A DNA stretch of 64,000 bases from Syngnathus acus (GCF_901709675.1 NC_051099.1:4588001-4652000), one strand, 5' to 3'; positions 34,401 through 50,190 are shown, counted from the stretch's first letter. Made by a program: numbers and translations. Notes: a model not told the origin generated them from the sequence alone.

Positions 34401-37400
34401 GTTTAAGTCTCTGGCAGCACACGAAAGAAATGTCATCTTTATATGGAGAAATGACAGAATGAGGAAATTTACCAAACTGCAAACGACCAACAAGGGATCT
34501 CGCATATGGAGAAACAGAGTCTCAACCATTGAGTCAGATTTCAGTGGAAGTCGAACAGTACTTGACCTTTGGCGCCATAAACCCAATTTTGAAATAATTA
34601 CAAAATATCCGATCCGTAATTGACGTTATCCGTCACGATTTGATCAAATACAAAACTCAGCGACTGATTTAAAAAAAAAAATAAAAAATACATGCAATCA
34701 AAATTTAATAGTTGTACTGTGGAACCTCGATTTAACGGATCCAGAAACCACGGAACCTGGATTTATTGGTCTGGTCACATGGTTCTGAGTTGTGCTCTTT
34801 TAGTAGACTAGACCAGGCTAGAAAAAAATATATTTCTATATACCGGACAATTAACTCCAACCCTTCCTCCAATCTCTATACGTATTTACGAAACTAAATA
34901 AATTCCAAAGGTTTTGCCAAACTTTTCCACAGACTAATTATTTGCACGTGTAATGGACGTCGGTCATGTTACGACAAGCGTTTACGTGAGGCTGTATAAC
35001 AGAAGGTCCATTACGAGGAGCAAGTAGGTGTGACGCGTAAAAGCAATTAGCACACAAATTGGACTTGTTGTGCCTGCGGAGCCTTTTCTCATTTCTCATT
35101 ACCCCTGCTGCTCCTTTCATTGCTCCAGTGTGGCTTGCACATTTCCACGTCTTTATAAATAGTCAACTGCTAATATTTACTCCTCACTTTCAAGCCCGGG
35201 CAGAAAAGGAGCACGGTACATTTTGTTGCCGGGGCAGGAGGCGGCGGGAACTAACTGATGCCCTCATTAATTCTGCAGAGGGAAACAAACAGTTGTCCTT
35301 TCAGGGCCTTGTGTGATTTTTTTTTTTTTCTTTGTGGAGGGGCCCAGTTGAGTGACAGCAACGCTCTTGTTAGGCAGCTTTGTATTATGAAGCCGTGTGT
35401 GCGTTTGCATTCATCACGACATTTTAGTGAGCCAAGTATTAACCCACAAAAGAAACCTGCAAGCAGCAAAGGAGAATTTTGATGTGGTTTAACATTCTGT
35501 CTGGGGCAATAGAAATGTCGACTGGTTAGGATCTTAAGTTTTACAGACCGTAAAATAGTTTGGGTGGATCAATACAGTTGTGAGATTGAGCAATTACAGC
35601 AGTTGTGGTTTATTTTTGTTCGTGTTGTTTCTCAAAAGAAACTTTATTTTTATTTATTTTAATCTATTTTTTATTTTTAAATTGAATGATTTTACAACAT
35701 TTTGAATCGTCCCTTTTTTTTATTATCAGTAATCATAATGATGAATTAAACGTCACTATGAAGTATGATGTCCAGTCTTTTGTACAAACATAATTCATTT
35801 AATTCCTCATTTTTAAATCTGCAAATACCAACACGTGTGAATATAATCTCAAATCTCTGATAAATGAGTCCAGTGTAGTGGAAATTTTTCATGCTACGTT
35901 TAATGTTACGCTCTCGCTCGGATCAGCCCGTCAGACGTTGGTAAATGAAGATGAAGTTGTGTGACCCGCAAGTTCCTCTTGCTGGTCCTTTCCTCTCCAT
36001 TTCCTCCTCCCTCTGTGGTGAAACCAAAGTCTGAAAGTTTGATGCTTGTGCATTCCAACACAAATGGATTCCCTCAAGATTTTGCGTCCCGATCCTTGTT
36101 CCGCAATGCTTGCAGCGCAATTCAGAGCTGTCAACAGCCATTAACGTACATGGATTGCGGCGGCAGATACCTGTCTTGTGGCATAACATTTGTGTCGACA
36201 GCTTTTCACGATAAACACTTTATAGAATTTATGAGGCCAATATGAGGAATTTATCTGAAGTGTTTTGTGTCTTCTATGTATTTCATATGGCAGCAATTAT
36301 GTCATATGAAAAAGTGACTTGGAAAGAAATGTGAATTGTGCATTATGAGTCTCTTATCACATACTTAAGGATAACAGTGAAAACAGAACAGGCTTCACTT
36401 CCTAAGTACGTTTGACAGCAAGGACTCGGAGCACTTTATAGTGATGGACGGCCGGTCTCCTGAACGTGGAGGCCCTCGTGCTTCTCTTCAGCCTGCCAAC
36501 TGGGGATTAGCACTACCACATTGACTGCTGACCCCCACAGCCCCTCCGCAAGTGTAACCTTGGCAGCCCGTTGCCATCGTCATAACATTGGGGACTGGCC
36601 ACGCCTCCTTCACTTGGTGTCGGCATACCTCCGTGCACCTCCATCAGGGGAGGGGTGAAATGCCAACATTCCAGTTTGGAAGGCGTTTTTTTTGTCGGAG
36701 GGATTTCCTGATGGCTTTTGTGACAGCGTGGCACAATTACTGCTGCTGAGCAATCACTGGCAATGAATGAGTTGGACACTGGGTCAAAGGTTCAGTGGAA
36801 CATCTCATTTGGAAGTGCCAAACTATTGGAACTACTCATAGAAAATGTTTCTGACAAAAAAAGATACCATTTGAAAAATAGACAATTCTGTGCAATCATT
36901 TTGTGCATTTTTTTTCCCCCAAAAACTAATTCCTCAAAATTTTAATATTATCTAGATATGTTTGCGCTGTTTGTCAAACCAAATCCACAAAAATTATTAG
37001 GCTCTCATTGGAGTACAGACCCAGTGCAAGCACAACTGAGTCCTGCCATCTAGTGGTTAATGTTGATATTACACTAAAAACTGCTAGGTCAAAAACAACC
37101 CAATTTGGTTTGAAAACTGGACCAACCTTGGAAAATGGGTCAAGTTGTTTAGCACAAAACAACCCCCTGAAATTCCTGCCAATTTCATTAACATGCATTT
37201 TATACAAAGTAATATTTAGAGATTGTTTTTTTTGTTGTTGTTGCAAACATCAGACCATTGTAACATTTCAACATCATGGAAAACAGGAGAAGGGGATTTT
37301 GCCTTGAGGCTTCTCAAAAGTTTTGTATCCTTATCAGTTTCATTGTCTCAGGTTGTGTTGCACTTGAAGCACACAAGGGCTAGATTTGCTTTAAATTAGA

Positions 37401-38215
37401 TCATGTCGATGAAATCAACTCCATTTCTCAACTAGGTGCAGCTGTGTGTCCATCTATATTTTGCTTTTGCTTTCCGAAATCTCTTTGATGAGGACTGTGG
37501 CGCGAATCCCGAATCTGTCATCCTGGCTATATTTCACAGATATGACTTTCCATCTATCTCGGAAGCTTTGCCAGATTTGGAATCCGTGCCTTTTGGGTGC
37601 TGTGTTTTGCATGAGAGGTGTTTCAAAGAATGGGAAATTCTTCAACATTTGAATTGAGTGTGTTTGATTCTTTCAATTTGCCTTCTGTGGTCAAGGTTAG
37701 CGCACACATGCCACTCAAGCAGCTTTAACACATGCGGGGATGAATGGAGGGATGGAGATCATTAGAAAGACATTAGAATACTTTAAAATCCTCGTCTCTA
37801 GATTTGCGTGCTCAAACTCAGAAAGCCACTCCGTCACTCTCGATACAGAAATATTTTAGATTGCATCTCACAACACTAGAGCTCCAAGAATTGCATGAAA
37901 TGTTCGCCTTCTGACTGTCATGTAGGGTTGTATAGTGGAAGTTAGCACTCCCCTGTGCCCCTGACACTTTGACCCTACAAATGAAAAGGTCACACAAGAT
38001 GGTTCCCACATGAGCGACCCCGCTTGCCATTTTCCTTTAATCATCGTTGGCCCTGGATGGGAGGAACTATTTAATGTCAATGTTACAAGAACTTTCTGTT
38101 ACCTGTCTTCATCCGTGTTGAATGTCTGCTATGAAAGAGTCACTCATGTATTAGAGATTTCATAAAGGAGAATATGCATTATGTTTATTTGTGAATTCCT
38201 ATCAAGATGCAGCTT

Positions 38216-38335
38216 TGGCCTGTCAAAAATGGTAGCACAAAATGAAACTTACAATTCAATTCAGGCAGGCTGGGCCACTCGAGGGTTTGTTCTGGGCCGC
38301 ATGTGGCCCGCGGGCTGCCAATTGAACACCCTACA
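38216..38335 (-). repeat. Partial hAT-like repeat end
   Basis: CTGGGCCGCATGTGGCCCGC and GGGCTGCCAATTGAACACCC resemble the terminal part of another fish non-autonomous element with GGTGTTCAATTGG ends. The other end is not visible. Confidence 0.35.
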
Positions 38336-41300
38336 TCCATTCGTGTTGTAGTACTTAGTATGTTTTCAAAAATGGGAAACAAAGGTTTCTCGACAGTGGT
38401 TGCGAAATGATTTTTTTTTTCCTCCTTGATATATAATATCCAAGCCTGAAAGATGCAGACCTGGAGACCTTCTCTCCTTTCTCTGCTATTGAAACGGCAC
38501 TGATCCTTTTAATGGCCATATCAAGCATGAAGCTGAGCTCCATTTCCACCATACTCGGACTTATGCAAAATCTCTCCTGCCAAAATCAATTACCACCCTC
38601 CGAGCCGTCGCTGCTGCCGCTCACGAAGCCCAATGAGGCAGAAAGCGGTTGGGTCGTACAATACCGCAGAATCAAACTAGTGGACTTCCTCCTTCTCCAC
38701 ATGCCTGAGCAATGTGTCAGAGCAGCCACGGCCAGGCCAGATGATTTATGAGCACCTTTGCTCCAACCTCCTCCCTGCAGCCAGGAGGACAAAGTTGCTT
38801 CGCAAATCAAAGTCCTGATGTGTTCAATCATAACTTGGGAGTGAGATAGTGAGATATGACTTTTTTATGACGATGTTTTCTTGTTTTTCTTATCTCCATG
38901 TGTTGGCTCCTCTTTGTGCTTGACCTCGGTGTTTCTCTTCTATGCTCTCCTGACCTTGCATTTTCCTTGTTTTGGACAATTCCCGGCTTGCGCAGGCCTC
39001 CGACTTGAGGCAACAAACGTTTCCTGCACGTCTATTTTTCTTGCTGACACTGACAGCAGTACTAAATTTTTCATCCAAAGAGACTGGGCAAGTATCGATA
39101 CCAGGTATCGGTTGGGCAGCACCAAAGATTTCTCTAGCATTCATATTGTAAACATTTATAGATCCAATTAAATCACACAAGATGGTTACGGGTCGCAAGT
39201 CCATTTTGTGCATCTCATAATGACAACTAGACACAGCAGAGAAGAAAGATGGATCAAATATTTACTTGCTCCATTGCCTAGCTGGCCTCTTCTGCTGAAG
39301 TATCCAATGGAAGTAAACACAGTTATGTGAAGGATCATCAACAAAAGTCAGGGTGACGACAACGTTTCCATGAAAATTATATCGATGAGCAATATTCCTT
39401 CGTTTCTTGTCATGGTTCATTTTCCAGACTGACCACGAGTGTTTTATTACGAGAGGCATGCAACACTTAGGAGTAGAAAAAATATTGCTATAATTCATAC
39501 TGGCACGTAAAGTTCCTCTCGGGTTTTACAAGCGCTTCCAAAAGACGGAAGTGCTGATTGGAAGCATGTTCATGTTGAAACGCACACCACTTATCTTCTT
39601 GCATAAACACTTCATTGTTTATCTCTTAGGAATAGAAAAAAAAAGACATCTTTGAAATTACATTCTGCACTAGAGATGTCACTTTTAATTACACACTACC
39701 TTTGTGTTTCAATGTTTCTACCTGCTAAGGATTTATGATTTGTACCAGGTGGGCCAAATAGCAACTGGATGAAACCAAGCAGTGTTATTTGACGGGAATT
39801 TACAGAGTCAGAAATTACAGTACAGACTTGTTTTACAACATTTGACTGAATCTTTGAGCAAGAAGTATTTTAGCTGGCAAGTATAATTTCCTCTTGCAAG
39901 TTACAATAGAACTTTATCCCAAATTTGAACTGCTCAGTTTTAATGACTTGTACATTTTCAACAAAGCTTGCTTTTATGAATGTATATAATAATATTAATT
40001 ATATTATTATTATTTTAATATATAAATAATGATATATGATTATTGTTATTATTATATTAATACATACATAATAATATTATATTAATATTATTGTAATAAT
40101 ACATAAATATTCTTCTCATAGAAGAATCTAATAGAAGAATATTATTATAAAAGAAAAAAAATGGCACGGGACCTTTAATAATAGTGTTTGACATCACTTG
40201 TTGTCAACAGATTATTTAAATCAGAACAATTCAAGTCAATTGTATGGTATTGTTTGGAAAAAAAAAAATGGACCACTATTAGAGGAATGAATTTCTATTC
40301 TTGCTTTGTAGCTAACCCACTTTGTAAGGTGCTGATGTTAGATATTTTTATAGGCACAAATGGGTAATCAACTCACAGATGGTGTACGTACGTACGTACT
40401 TTGGATGGAATACTATGAATGTCTGGAAATAATTTGATCCTTTGATATGTCAACTATTGATCTATTGGTTGAGAGCTGGTGACAGTGACTTAGTGTATAG
40501 GCCTACTGTATATCCTGTGTGTAATATCGTTTGCTCTGAGGGAAATCCAGAGTTGGCAATCTGTTTTAGCTTTCTAGTAAAAGCTGAAACAATGATATCT
40601 TTATAATAAATTACATGAAGAAAAGCTTTTAAGTTTGCTTGAATGTTTATAGCTATAACTAAAAAGTCAGTGTGACATCAGTATTGATTTCAAATTTATT
40701 CCTGTCATTTTGAGTTGTGGCGGTGCAACTATGAACTTGTAATTTGTTTATTTAGTCAGAGACAGATTTGAGATATGTGTGTTGAATTTTCATTTTTTCA
40801 ATTTGCCTGTGCTTTCACCTATTGTGTGACATATTATTGAGACTATTGTTGGCTTTTGTGAGCCAGAACACCCAGAACTGACACTCATCAGTGATTTGTA
40901 TAACTTCCTCTAATCAGAGTCTGCACAACGAGCCAGCAAACCGTCATTCACAAAACAAAGATGCACTGCAAATGTAAGCATCTGTCAAAGAACTAAATCC
41001 GCTACGTCTTTTGGCTTGCGTGCAGAGATATATTGCAGAATGAAGAATTCACGAATCTCGCTTTGCACAAAAAGATCAACTGATGTCACCTTTCATTTAA
41101 GGTTCATTGTTTCTGACTCAACTGTGAAGCACCAACACATTTAGCCTGATGAAGAAAACAAATATTATTTATTTATTTATTTTATTTTAATTTTTTTTTT
41201 TTTTTTAGTGCTTTAAGATACAAGTGACTGAAGTTGATTTATTTTCTTGAAATGTCAAGTGCCTGTGTTTTTAATGTATTTATTTAGTGCAGACTTGAGA

Positions 41301-44300
41301 TATGAGCACAAATGTGTGTGTGTCTGTGTGTGTGTGTATGTTGGGATTTCTGAACTGATTAATGGTGTTTCCATTCAGTTCCATGGGGAAGGATGATTTG
41401 AGCTATAAATGTTTTAAGACAAGAGCATAGTCACATAACTATATCAACTTGTATCTCAAGGTATTACAGTATTCATTTCCATAAGGGTTTTATGTATTTT
41501 CCAAATGGCTCTGTATAACGAGCGCCATAAAGTTCTTTTAGCTAGCTACTTATGAGTCTCAACATGACCCTGCAGCAGACAGAAAGCTCAAACATTTCAA
41601 TAATCTAACCTTGCACATGAGTGTGTTTTCCTCAGCCAGAGCGGCCATCCAAAACTGCATGCTGTCCAAATTGACAAGTCAAAATACACCATATCCAACC
41701 CGGACCAAGCCTTTGTTTCCAAAATACACCACAGCTCTGCTATCCTATCTGTACTGCTTTTGATTGCCTCTTTTTTGTCTTTTAAATTGTCTCACTTTCA
41801 CTGTTTATCTCTCATTTTCACATTTAATAAGGTATGCTGGGATTCTGGAAGGACGTGACCTTCCCGGTCAAGCTTTTTTTCCCCCCCTCTTCAAAAAGGT
41901 AGACACTCTTATGACTGCTGAGTTTGAACCACTATTCCGAGATGTGTGAGCCAAAAACTGCCCCAAAAATATTTGAACAATTTTACTTCAATTTCAGTTC
42001 TCATCAAAATGGTGACCATCTTTTGATTGATCAACTCACCCTTCCCCAATCGTCAACCTAATCTGATGGATCATAATAATTAACCCGATCTGATCAAAAT
42101 CCACAGATAACCAGAAACCATCTCAGCATTTTTCAAAGTGAATCTAATCCAGCAGTTAGTGGTAAATAATTGTTAGGTGGACATTCCGTGAATTTCACCG
42201 TGTCACTTCCCTGGAGCAATTGTGACGTGATTCACCTGATAGCGAGCCAAGAGGTCCTGGGATTGATGTACCGTGTTGTGTAGATCTTGGGAAAAGTGTT
42301 TGAGAAGCAAATTAGCAGCTCTTAATTGTAGGCTACAATGTCATAAATCACATCAGTCCATGCGTGATGCAGCAGCAGCAACCTGGAAGATCATTCAAGG
42401 CCTCTCAAAGTCTTCAGACCCAGGAATCAGATTGGAGAAAAGTGCAAAGTGAGATCACTAAGTCACACCTCGAGTGAAGACGAGATGACTACATAATAGG
42501 AGGCTCCTCGTGCTTGGGTTCATTGTGAAGACGTATTTGATGAAGACCTTTGGCCATAGCAGGATTTTGGTTTCGGGTCAGTGTGTGGACACATGCTGCC
42601 AGGAGCTGAATGGCACCCCACCCTCCTTAAGACAAAAGGTCAGGGGGCCAGCTACATCAATACAGCCTCCTGACCTCAAATCCTCAACCCCCTGGAGCAC
42701 CTCATGTCTCTTTAGTATCTTAGCCATCAGGACACGAGACCCTGTATGCCATTTAGAAAAAGACAGATGACAATGACCAGACAGTCAAGTAGTGGAGAAT
42801 CTCCAAAGTCTTGTAACATTGGTGTTCCTTGGCCTGCCTTCACTTTGAAGCCTCAGGGGAACCAACCGTAAATTGGGCTTCATGGATGCGTCAGGTACCT
42901 GCTGTGGCTAGTCGTTAGTCCTTAAAGACTTTTATCACCTTGTGCTCAATCTGGGCTTTCAACTAATGTGGATTACATATGCAACCACTGCTGTCAGCCT
43001 TCACACCCGAATGAAGCATTGTCCCAATGGAATCCGAATGAAGCAAAGCGTTAAAACCGCATGGGATTATTCGTTTCCATTATGAAGATGTTCGTAAACT
43101 CTCATGAAAGGCATGCTTTTCTAAAGTGTGTTCATCCACAATTTCACAGGAAACTCAGTAAACTGAATTTTATGACAAAATTGGCAACATTAGAAAAAAA
43201 ATGCGAACCAGATAAAAAAAACTCCTGACAAAAATCAGGATGAATAAAAAGAACAGAAAAAAAATACAATGTGGAAATTTTGAAAAAGCATTTCTGGTGT
43301 TGCTTGAGGATTAAATGTCCTCGCCCTTAAGACTGTCAAAATGTCTGTACCTAAAAAAGGTGATGGTTTTGGCAGGGAGGCTTTATAAGTTTCATATCCA
43401 ATAAAGCGTCTTGTAAAGACGGTTTGAGGGCTAAGTATAACTTTGACCACAGCAAAATCAGCGCAAGATAAATTTAACCTGCCAATGATTTTAACAAACA
43501 CGTGAGCCACCACTAACTTGTTCCAGATACACCCTAGATATGTGAAAATCAGAAAATCAATACATTAATACATATTTGACATTTTCTTATTTTAATAAAA
43601 AAAATATAATCATGTTTTTTTAAACTCAAGATTTACAATTAACATTTTTAAGGGGCCATATTAACTTTAAGAAGCTCTTAGCCATGCTTAGCTTAGCCTT
43701 ATGATACCTAGCCATGAAATACTTATTACTGCAAACTGCATGCTTAGATTAAAGCGAGCGTAATGCTAACAAGATGACTTTCTACTTTCTTTTCACTTGC
43801 ATCGTCGCACCGCACACATGCAAGCAAGCAGAAGTCCAGTTTGACTGGGCCGTGCAGTCCTTCCATTAAATGCTCCCACTGTCTCGCCGCGGGGAGACTG
43901 AGGCTGTGCGGCTGAAGACTAAAATACAAGTAAACTCCTTCTCCACCCGGCTGCTTGTAAAAACCGCGTGGCTTCTAAAATGCTGTATAAATGTTTTGAC
44001 ACTGGGGTGACCAAAAGGCAGGCATCCTCTCTCCTTATTAAAATGGTAAGAATCCATCACTAAATATGTATAACACAGGGGCCCCGAAGGGAAATAGATG
44101 GAATTATGTATTTATTTGAACCACATTGCAGAATGTGCCCCCCCGTGACAGCTCTGCCGCTATAGAACCAGAGATTGAAAATATACTGAGCTCTTATTTG
44201 GGTTTGTGCTGACCATAAGCAGGCATACAAATCAGAGCCGAACTGAGTCAACACGTGGATTTCAAGGTTTATTTGCGTCTTACAGTGCCACGCTCTCAGA

Positions 44301-47300
44301 GTTGACACTTTTATCAATTTCAGGATATAGTGGCCTCGCCACTTTTAAGTATTGTGCCAATAAAGTTTATGTCTAATCAGTGATGGTGGTGAATTTGTGC
44401 CTGATCTTGTTTGGTATATTTTGGGCCCCAAGGCTGCACTTTGATGGTTCTTCTGTTTGCCTTGTTGGCGGTGGAAGAGGTGGGGGAACAAAACTAGATC
44501 ACTCGTGTGGTTGGTTTGAAGCAACACCACGTTGTTGTCAAGTTTTTTTTTTTTAATGCAGGGGCATACATTCAATATGGATTATGAAAGCCCCAAAAAT
44601 GTGGAATATTGGATGATGATGATTATGAAAACCTGAAAAATATCATGTTTATTTGAATCTCTCATTTAAAAAGATTGTAGTAAATTAATCTTATTTTTTT
44701 ATTTTATTATAATCATATTTCTCTTGAATTATATGCCTTGCATTTTGTTTAGACAATTTAAAATATTTCAAAGGAAAAAAAGGCCATCATATTAGTATCT
44801 CTTTTTTTTTTCTCAGCAGATTTAATACATATTTCAAAACATGTTGCAAAGCACATACTCGAGTGTTGTAATATTCCTTTTATCCTATTTTATCACGTTA
44901 GCCGCAGTAGCCACGGACTTCCAAACCTTGTTTTTCTGGTCACAATCTGTCAGTTGACGGTTGTTTATGGCGCCACTGACCTGCGTTGCGTGCTGGATAA
45001 TTAATAATAGTCTGATTCATCCCCTTCCAAATGCACGCGTAGGATACAGCATAGCTCAGGCCAGAAAATCCCTCATGATTTAAACCACCAAGACTGTGTG
45101 CTTCCTGTACAGCCAAGCAACAGCAGCAGGAGGTCTCAAATGACTTATGTGACATGGTACATTAATGACATAGGTGAAATAAGTATGTGCAGATAGATGT
45201 CATTTATGTCATGTGGAAGGCATTTTAGTCATGTCCAAAAGATATTTGGCACTGTTGTCAAGATGTCATGGCCTCTGAATGAATGTTTTTTTCTTCGTTC
45301 TTTTTTTTTTATTGGAGTGGGATTGTTTTTTTATTTATAAATTTTAATTTGCATAAAATTTGAACAAGCAAAAGTTAAAAAAAAAAAATACAACAAACAA
45401 TTATGTGTTATGGTTTACTGATAACAAGTATCAGTGGCAATAGCAGCCTTATTTTAGGGCATTTGTATTCGTGACGGCGTCCGATACCAGTATTGATCGC
45501 CCTCCTGTGGCCGTTTTACCATCAGGAACTGGAAATTACAAAATTAGAAAAATAGAAGAATATAAAATTGCTAATAATTCCAATACATTTTAAAAGCAGA
45601 ATGTTACATTGGGATACAAAAGTGTTTAAAAGTATGTCTTTTTTTTTTTTTTTGGAGGAGGAAGATTTTATGTATCAAAATTACAGGTATCGGTACTTGG
45701 TCTCGGTCTTTTGGAAATGATACATTTTTTGACACAAAAGCTGTTTTGGCTCAATTTCTCACTTAAACATCTCTTTCATGGCCGTTTACAGTAAGTGTCC
45801 TCCCTCTTGTGCTGCTCGAATGGGTGTATCACCTAACAAGTTGTTACAAACCTTTCTTGTCCTTGTTTAATGAACCTTGTAATAGTTGAGCAATGTCGGA
45901 GACGTCATTCAGCTCATGTAAAGCTTCCTTCCCATCTTCCGTTATGGTTGAGGCACATGGCCTCATCCACTTAACATGCGTGTCATCCGTGGCTAGACAA
46001 AAGGGATAATATGGGATTGAGTGCTAAACTTTGTGAATCGTGCTCTGGGCGAATTTTTTTCAAAAGGTCAACTACAGAAGGACCTGAGCAACAGGTCATG
46101 TAACAAAACAAGCAAAAAAAATATTGCTATTATATATTTATATGGTGGCAGAAATTGTTTTTATATAATTTAATCCAGATTAAATTATAGTATTATACAG
46201 TATTTCCAAAATATTAAATGTTAGATATGTAAAAAAAAAAAAATCAAAAATGAAATTAATACAACAAAAATACACCAAATGTGATGTGGAGTTGTTGAAA
46301 ATGTTTTAATGTGAGTTTTAGAGGCTTGAGATCATCAATCATAAATATTTTGAGGCTTTGGAGGCCACAAAAACACCAAGTTAGAATTAGGCAAGGTTTT
46401 GAGAATTTGAACAGTTCATAGGAGCTGCGAGGAAGCGGGCAGATGTTTGGATACAGAACGAGAGCACTTAAAGCAAAAACAATGCCTCTGTGTTCGAGGG
46501 AAGACAGCTATATACTGTAGATACCTCAGAAACCGATCCCATATGGAAACCGGTTGCTGGAATTCTCTCTTTTGTCTTACAAGGTCACAATAATTTGGGT
46601 TTAATGAGTTTCAGGTTTCATTTTCTGTACTCAGTTTACATTGTATCAGGCAAACTGCTGTAAAAAAGCCCAACAACATGACAAAGCCCAAAACTGATGT
46701 CCCTTTCCTGCGAAAAACTAACAAAACTAACCTTTAGTAGATCTAGTCTGGCTCAGTATCTGCTGCAGATCACACTGAGACATGACCTCTCCTCTTTCCT
46801 GCTGCAGGTCCCCAAAAGCCCATCAGGCGTTAGATGATACCTCCATTTTAGCTCACAAGAAAAATACACATGGGGGCAAACAGTTTCAGAGGGATCATAA
46901 GAAAGGATCTTCGAATGGGAAACATCTCGCCCTGTCCGGGGAGGTGAAATCAAGTATGACAGATATGACTGATAATAAATAATATTGCTATGCACTGTAA
47001 AAAGTCTCTTCAGGCAAGTGGATGATGGGGGGGGGGGATTACCGGACGTTTTTACACTTCATTTATCCGCATTTTTGAAGAAAAGCACACGAACACACAC
47101 ATGCACACACGCAAGAGCATGCCAGCATTACACAGGGAGCTAAATGCCTTGCTTGAGGGCACTTTCTAAACATGGCTCTCCACTGATGCAGGAAAGACCC
47201 CCGCACAGACAGTTCAGTGTTTTTAGTTTTCCTGCCAAAACAAAACAAAAGTGCCTAGCAGCCATTTAACTAATTCACCTGCAGCTATGTTTAACATTAA

Positions 47301-50084
47301 TCACCACTATGTTGTTGGTGCATCTCCAATCCATATTAGATCCTGCAAAATAAATGCAACAGCGAAAATAAATATACCTTTTAGCGACTTCAAACTGATT
47401 GTATTTCCGAAACGACATATGGTACCAATAGCAAGTAATTTTTCCAATTCCAGCTCCAATCACAGTTGGCTGCAATGCAAGTGAAGGAAAAAAGTTGGAA
47501 CTTGAATATTGTTTTCCAGATCTTCACTGTTCCCTTCAATGACCTCTTACAAATAGAGCGCAAACTGCATGCTGATCCAGCTTGATACTCTTTCAGAGCA
47601 CGCATCTTCTTAACTTGAGGAAAATATATCGTGTATGCGGTCACACTCGGGGATAAAACCAGGCTTAGTTAAGCCAACAACACTTTGTGATGTGTACTGC
47701 TAAGAAATGCCAAATGACATTATACTGGCAATAAGCAGTATTACGGAAATTGAGGTCAACACTTCTCACTATATCAACTATAATGAAACAATAGCCAAAT
47801 AATGCTTATTTCGATGGAGACAGCCACAAAAAATAAAAAATTCCTGTAACTGGTTAAAATCGCATGACATCATCACCTGCGCCACAACTTTGACCTGGTT
47901 TTAGCAAGTCTTCTGTCAGGTGTATAATAGAAACTGTAAACTAGACTTGGACAAAAAAAATAAAGACACGCCAGTTTTTACAAAGAGCACATGTACCTGT
48001 CTAAGAAAATACGGCCCTTATTAGAAATTCTAAAACTGAACAGTCTTGAAGTCACACAATTTTTGCCAAAATACAAGTCACACAAAACTTTGTGTTCAAA
48101 CCACTGTCATGCAAAAGGTCAGCATATTCAACAAATTTAATGTGGTCATGGCTTATAAGACAAAATGACTAACATTATTATATTTTGAGTTGTGTGCGAC
48201 ATTTCCTACTGCTGCCAAGTTCTAAAGCCTTTTAAAACAAATTTTTTGTCGGCCTTACGAGACCAAAAAAGCATTTTTCTATTTTCCATGTGCAACACAA
48301 AATCTGATTGTCAACTTTTGCCATTACAGAAAAGAAACATGTACAATAAAAGTGTAATGTAAAAGTGAAATGTAAAGAATTGCCTGTGAAAATGAGGAAC
48401 AGGAAGAAAGGCCAATATAAAACGTAGAACCTGTTGAAAAGGCATTTCTGTTTTATAGGCTTTCACACTCCACTTGGAAGGCCCTTGTTTGTCTCAGAGA
48501 AAATGTATACGCCAGATGGGATTCATGTTTATTCATTTCATGAACTGGGACCACATTTAAATAACCAAAAGGTAATGTTTATAATAGGTAATCTATTCTG
48601 CAACATGGCCTAGGAATGACCTTGATCATCCCGCAGTGCAAGGCCAGAACCCTTCCTGGAGTTTCTAACATAATAACAAACTGTGAGGTCGTCATCGTAG
48701 TCTTCTAGAACTCTCCAGCTAACCAAAATAGCCAAAGTGCATTGGCGGGAGTCACTTTTTACGAGATACCGCACATGTAACGGAAAACTGTGTGGAAGCA
48801 CGGGCATCATTATGGAACGCGTTTTTTTCTCAGCATTCTCCACATTTGCAGATTAATTTAAGCCTGATGTGTGATTCTCCTGTGGCTTCAGTATTGTGGT
48901 ACGTTGAGGCCGGCTGCCACTGAAATGACCTCTAATTATCACAGCTTTAGTGTCCTTGAGAATGGGCGTGTGTTTATGTGCGCTCCAACGGTCTCCATAA
49001 CCATTTAAATCCCTTTTAGTAACAATTCCAATGTGCGTGTGTGTTAAATTGTCAATAATTGTCAATAATGAGAGGTGATGATAAAGAAGAAACATTGGGA
49101 GCCATCCTGTGAATGAAATCCAAGAAGATCTGGTCTTCATTAATGCACTTTTTTGTTTTGCTATCTGGTTTTTTTTTTTTTTTTTTACGAGAAGATCGGT
49201 TCATTCAGCAGCTGTGCCCCACCTGGGGATGAGTGTGTATGTGTCATGTTTGTATGAGGGTGGATGCTGTTATTAGTTCATGGTCACCTTGCCTTCTTGG
49301 CAGACAGTAACGCCTGAGCGGAGTGGGAAGGCGGGCCAAGCCACACACACTTCATATGTGGCGTTGCTGTTTACGTCCCACCATTTCATTCTCAGACTAC
49401 GATATGGATTACAATCCGAGCCAGTGAAGCTGCCTGGGATTAAGTGTTGGAGTCAGATATATTGCCTTGCATGGTTCTACCTGGGAGAGCTGAGGAGCTC
49501 AGAAAGCTGATACTCTCTCCTGGCATATGATCTGATACTGTAGGTTTTTACTCTCTTAGTCATTTGACACTACATAAGGCCAAAGCATTTTAAGAAAGTG
49601 TGCAACCAACCCTTGCCAGTCTCATCGGGTGATCTTGGATGGGAAGGCCCAAAATGCTCTAGAAAAATAATAATAACATGGGTCCAGCTCCCTCCGGGTT
49701 GAAATCACAGCTAGCGCCAATCACAGGGGCAAAGCTAAATTCCTGTCTGGAGATGCCAAAAGCTGTTAGTGCGAGCAGCAGTGTTCACTCACGGAAATAT
49801 AACTGCGGGTAGGGAAGATGAGGAGGATTATTTTATAGAACTAAAACTAACACAAAGAGCGAGAGGTATTCATTGCCTGTCATTTGCTGTCATTTCCTCC
49901 TTACATCTTTATATAGTTCTGCTCTTCTTCGCTATTTCTTCATTGACCTTAAATGTTACCCCTCCCTTCCCAGTTTGATCTTTGAGTCCATCATGGAGTG
50001 ACTGAATTTGCCTTATGTAGGTATAACTTTTGATAGTGGCAGGATAGTGACATTTCAGTGCTCGGCGACGTGCTATGTATTATA
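38336..50084. other. Intergenic region, no gene supported
   Basis: AT-rich DNA with ATAT/ATTATT low-complexity stretches (about 39980-40150), short TG repeats (about 41310-41340) and scattered poly-A. No spliced gene, RNA gene or complete transposon is recognisable. All open frames are short and without domain similarity that I can see. Confidence 0.4.
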
Positions 50085-50118
50085 GCACTGACACTTTCAG
50101 GACACCCAAGAGTAGAAG

Positions 50119-50190
50119 TCCAATGTGGTCTAGTGGTTAGGCTCTCGGTTTCTCACCCAGGTGGCCTGGGTTCAACTCCTGTCATGGGAA
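50119..50190 (+). pseudogene. tRNA-Glu-like unit, degenerate
   Basis: The first array unit has acceptor TCCAATG against CATGGGA (one mismatch). The anticodon stem has two mismatches around a TTCTCAC loop. The downstream TTTT motif is shifted. It is probably not functional. Confidence 0.7.

Larger units (their letters stand above)
30133..38215. other. Intergenic region, no gene supported
   Basis: Only short open frames without recognisable domains are present. Simple repeats lie at 31192-31550. A-rich AAACTAACAAAGCC-type degenerate repeats lie at about 33220-33370. Patches with mixed GC content and homeodomain-like ATTA words (about 33950-34030 and 35200-35330) could be conserved non-coding elements, but this cannot be judged from one sequence. 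Confidence 0.4.
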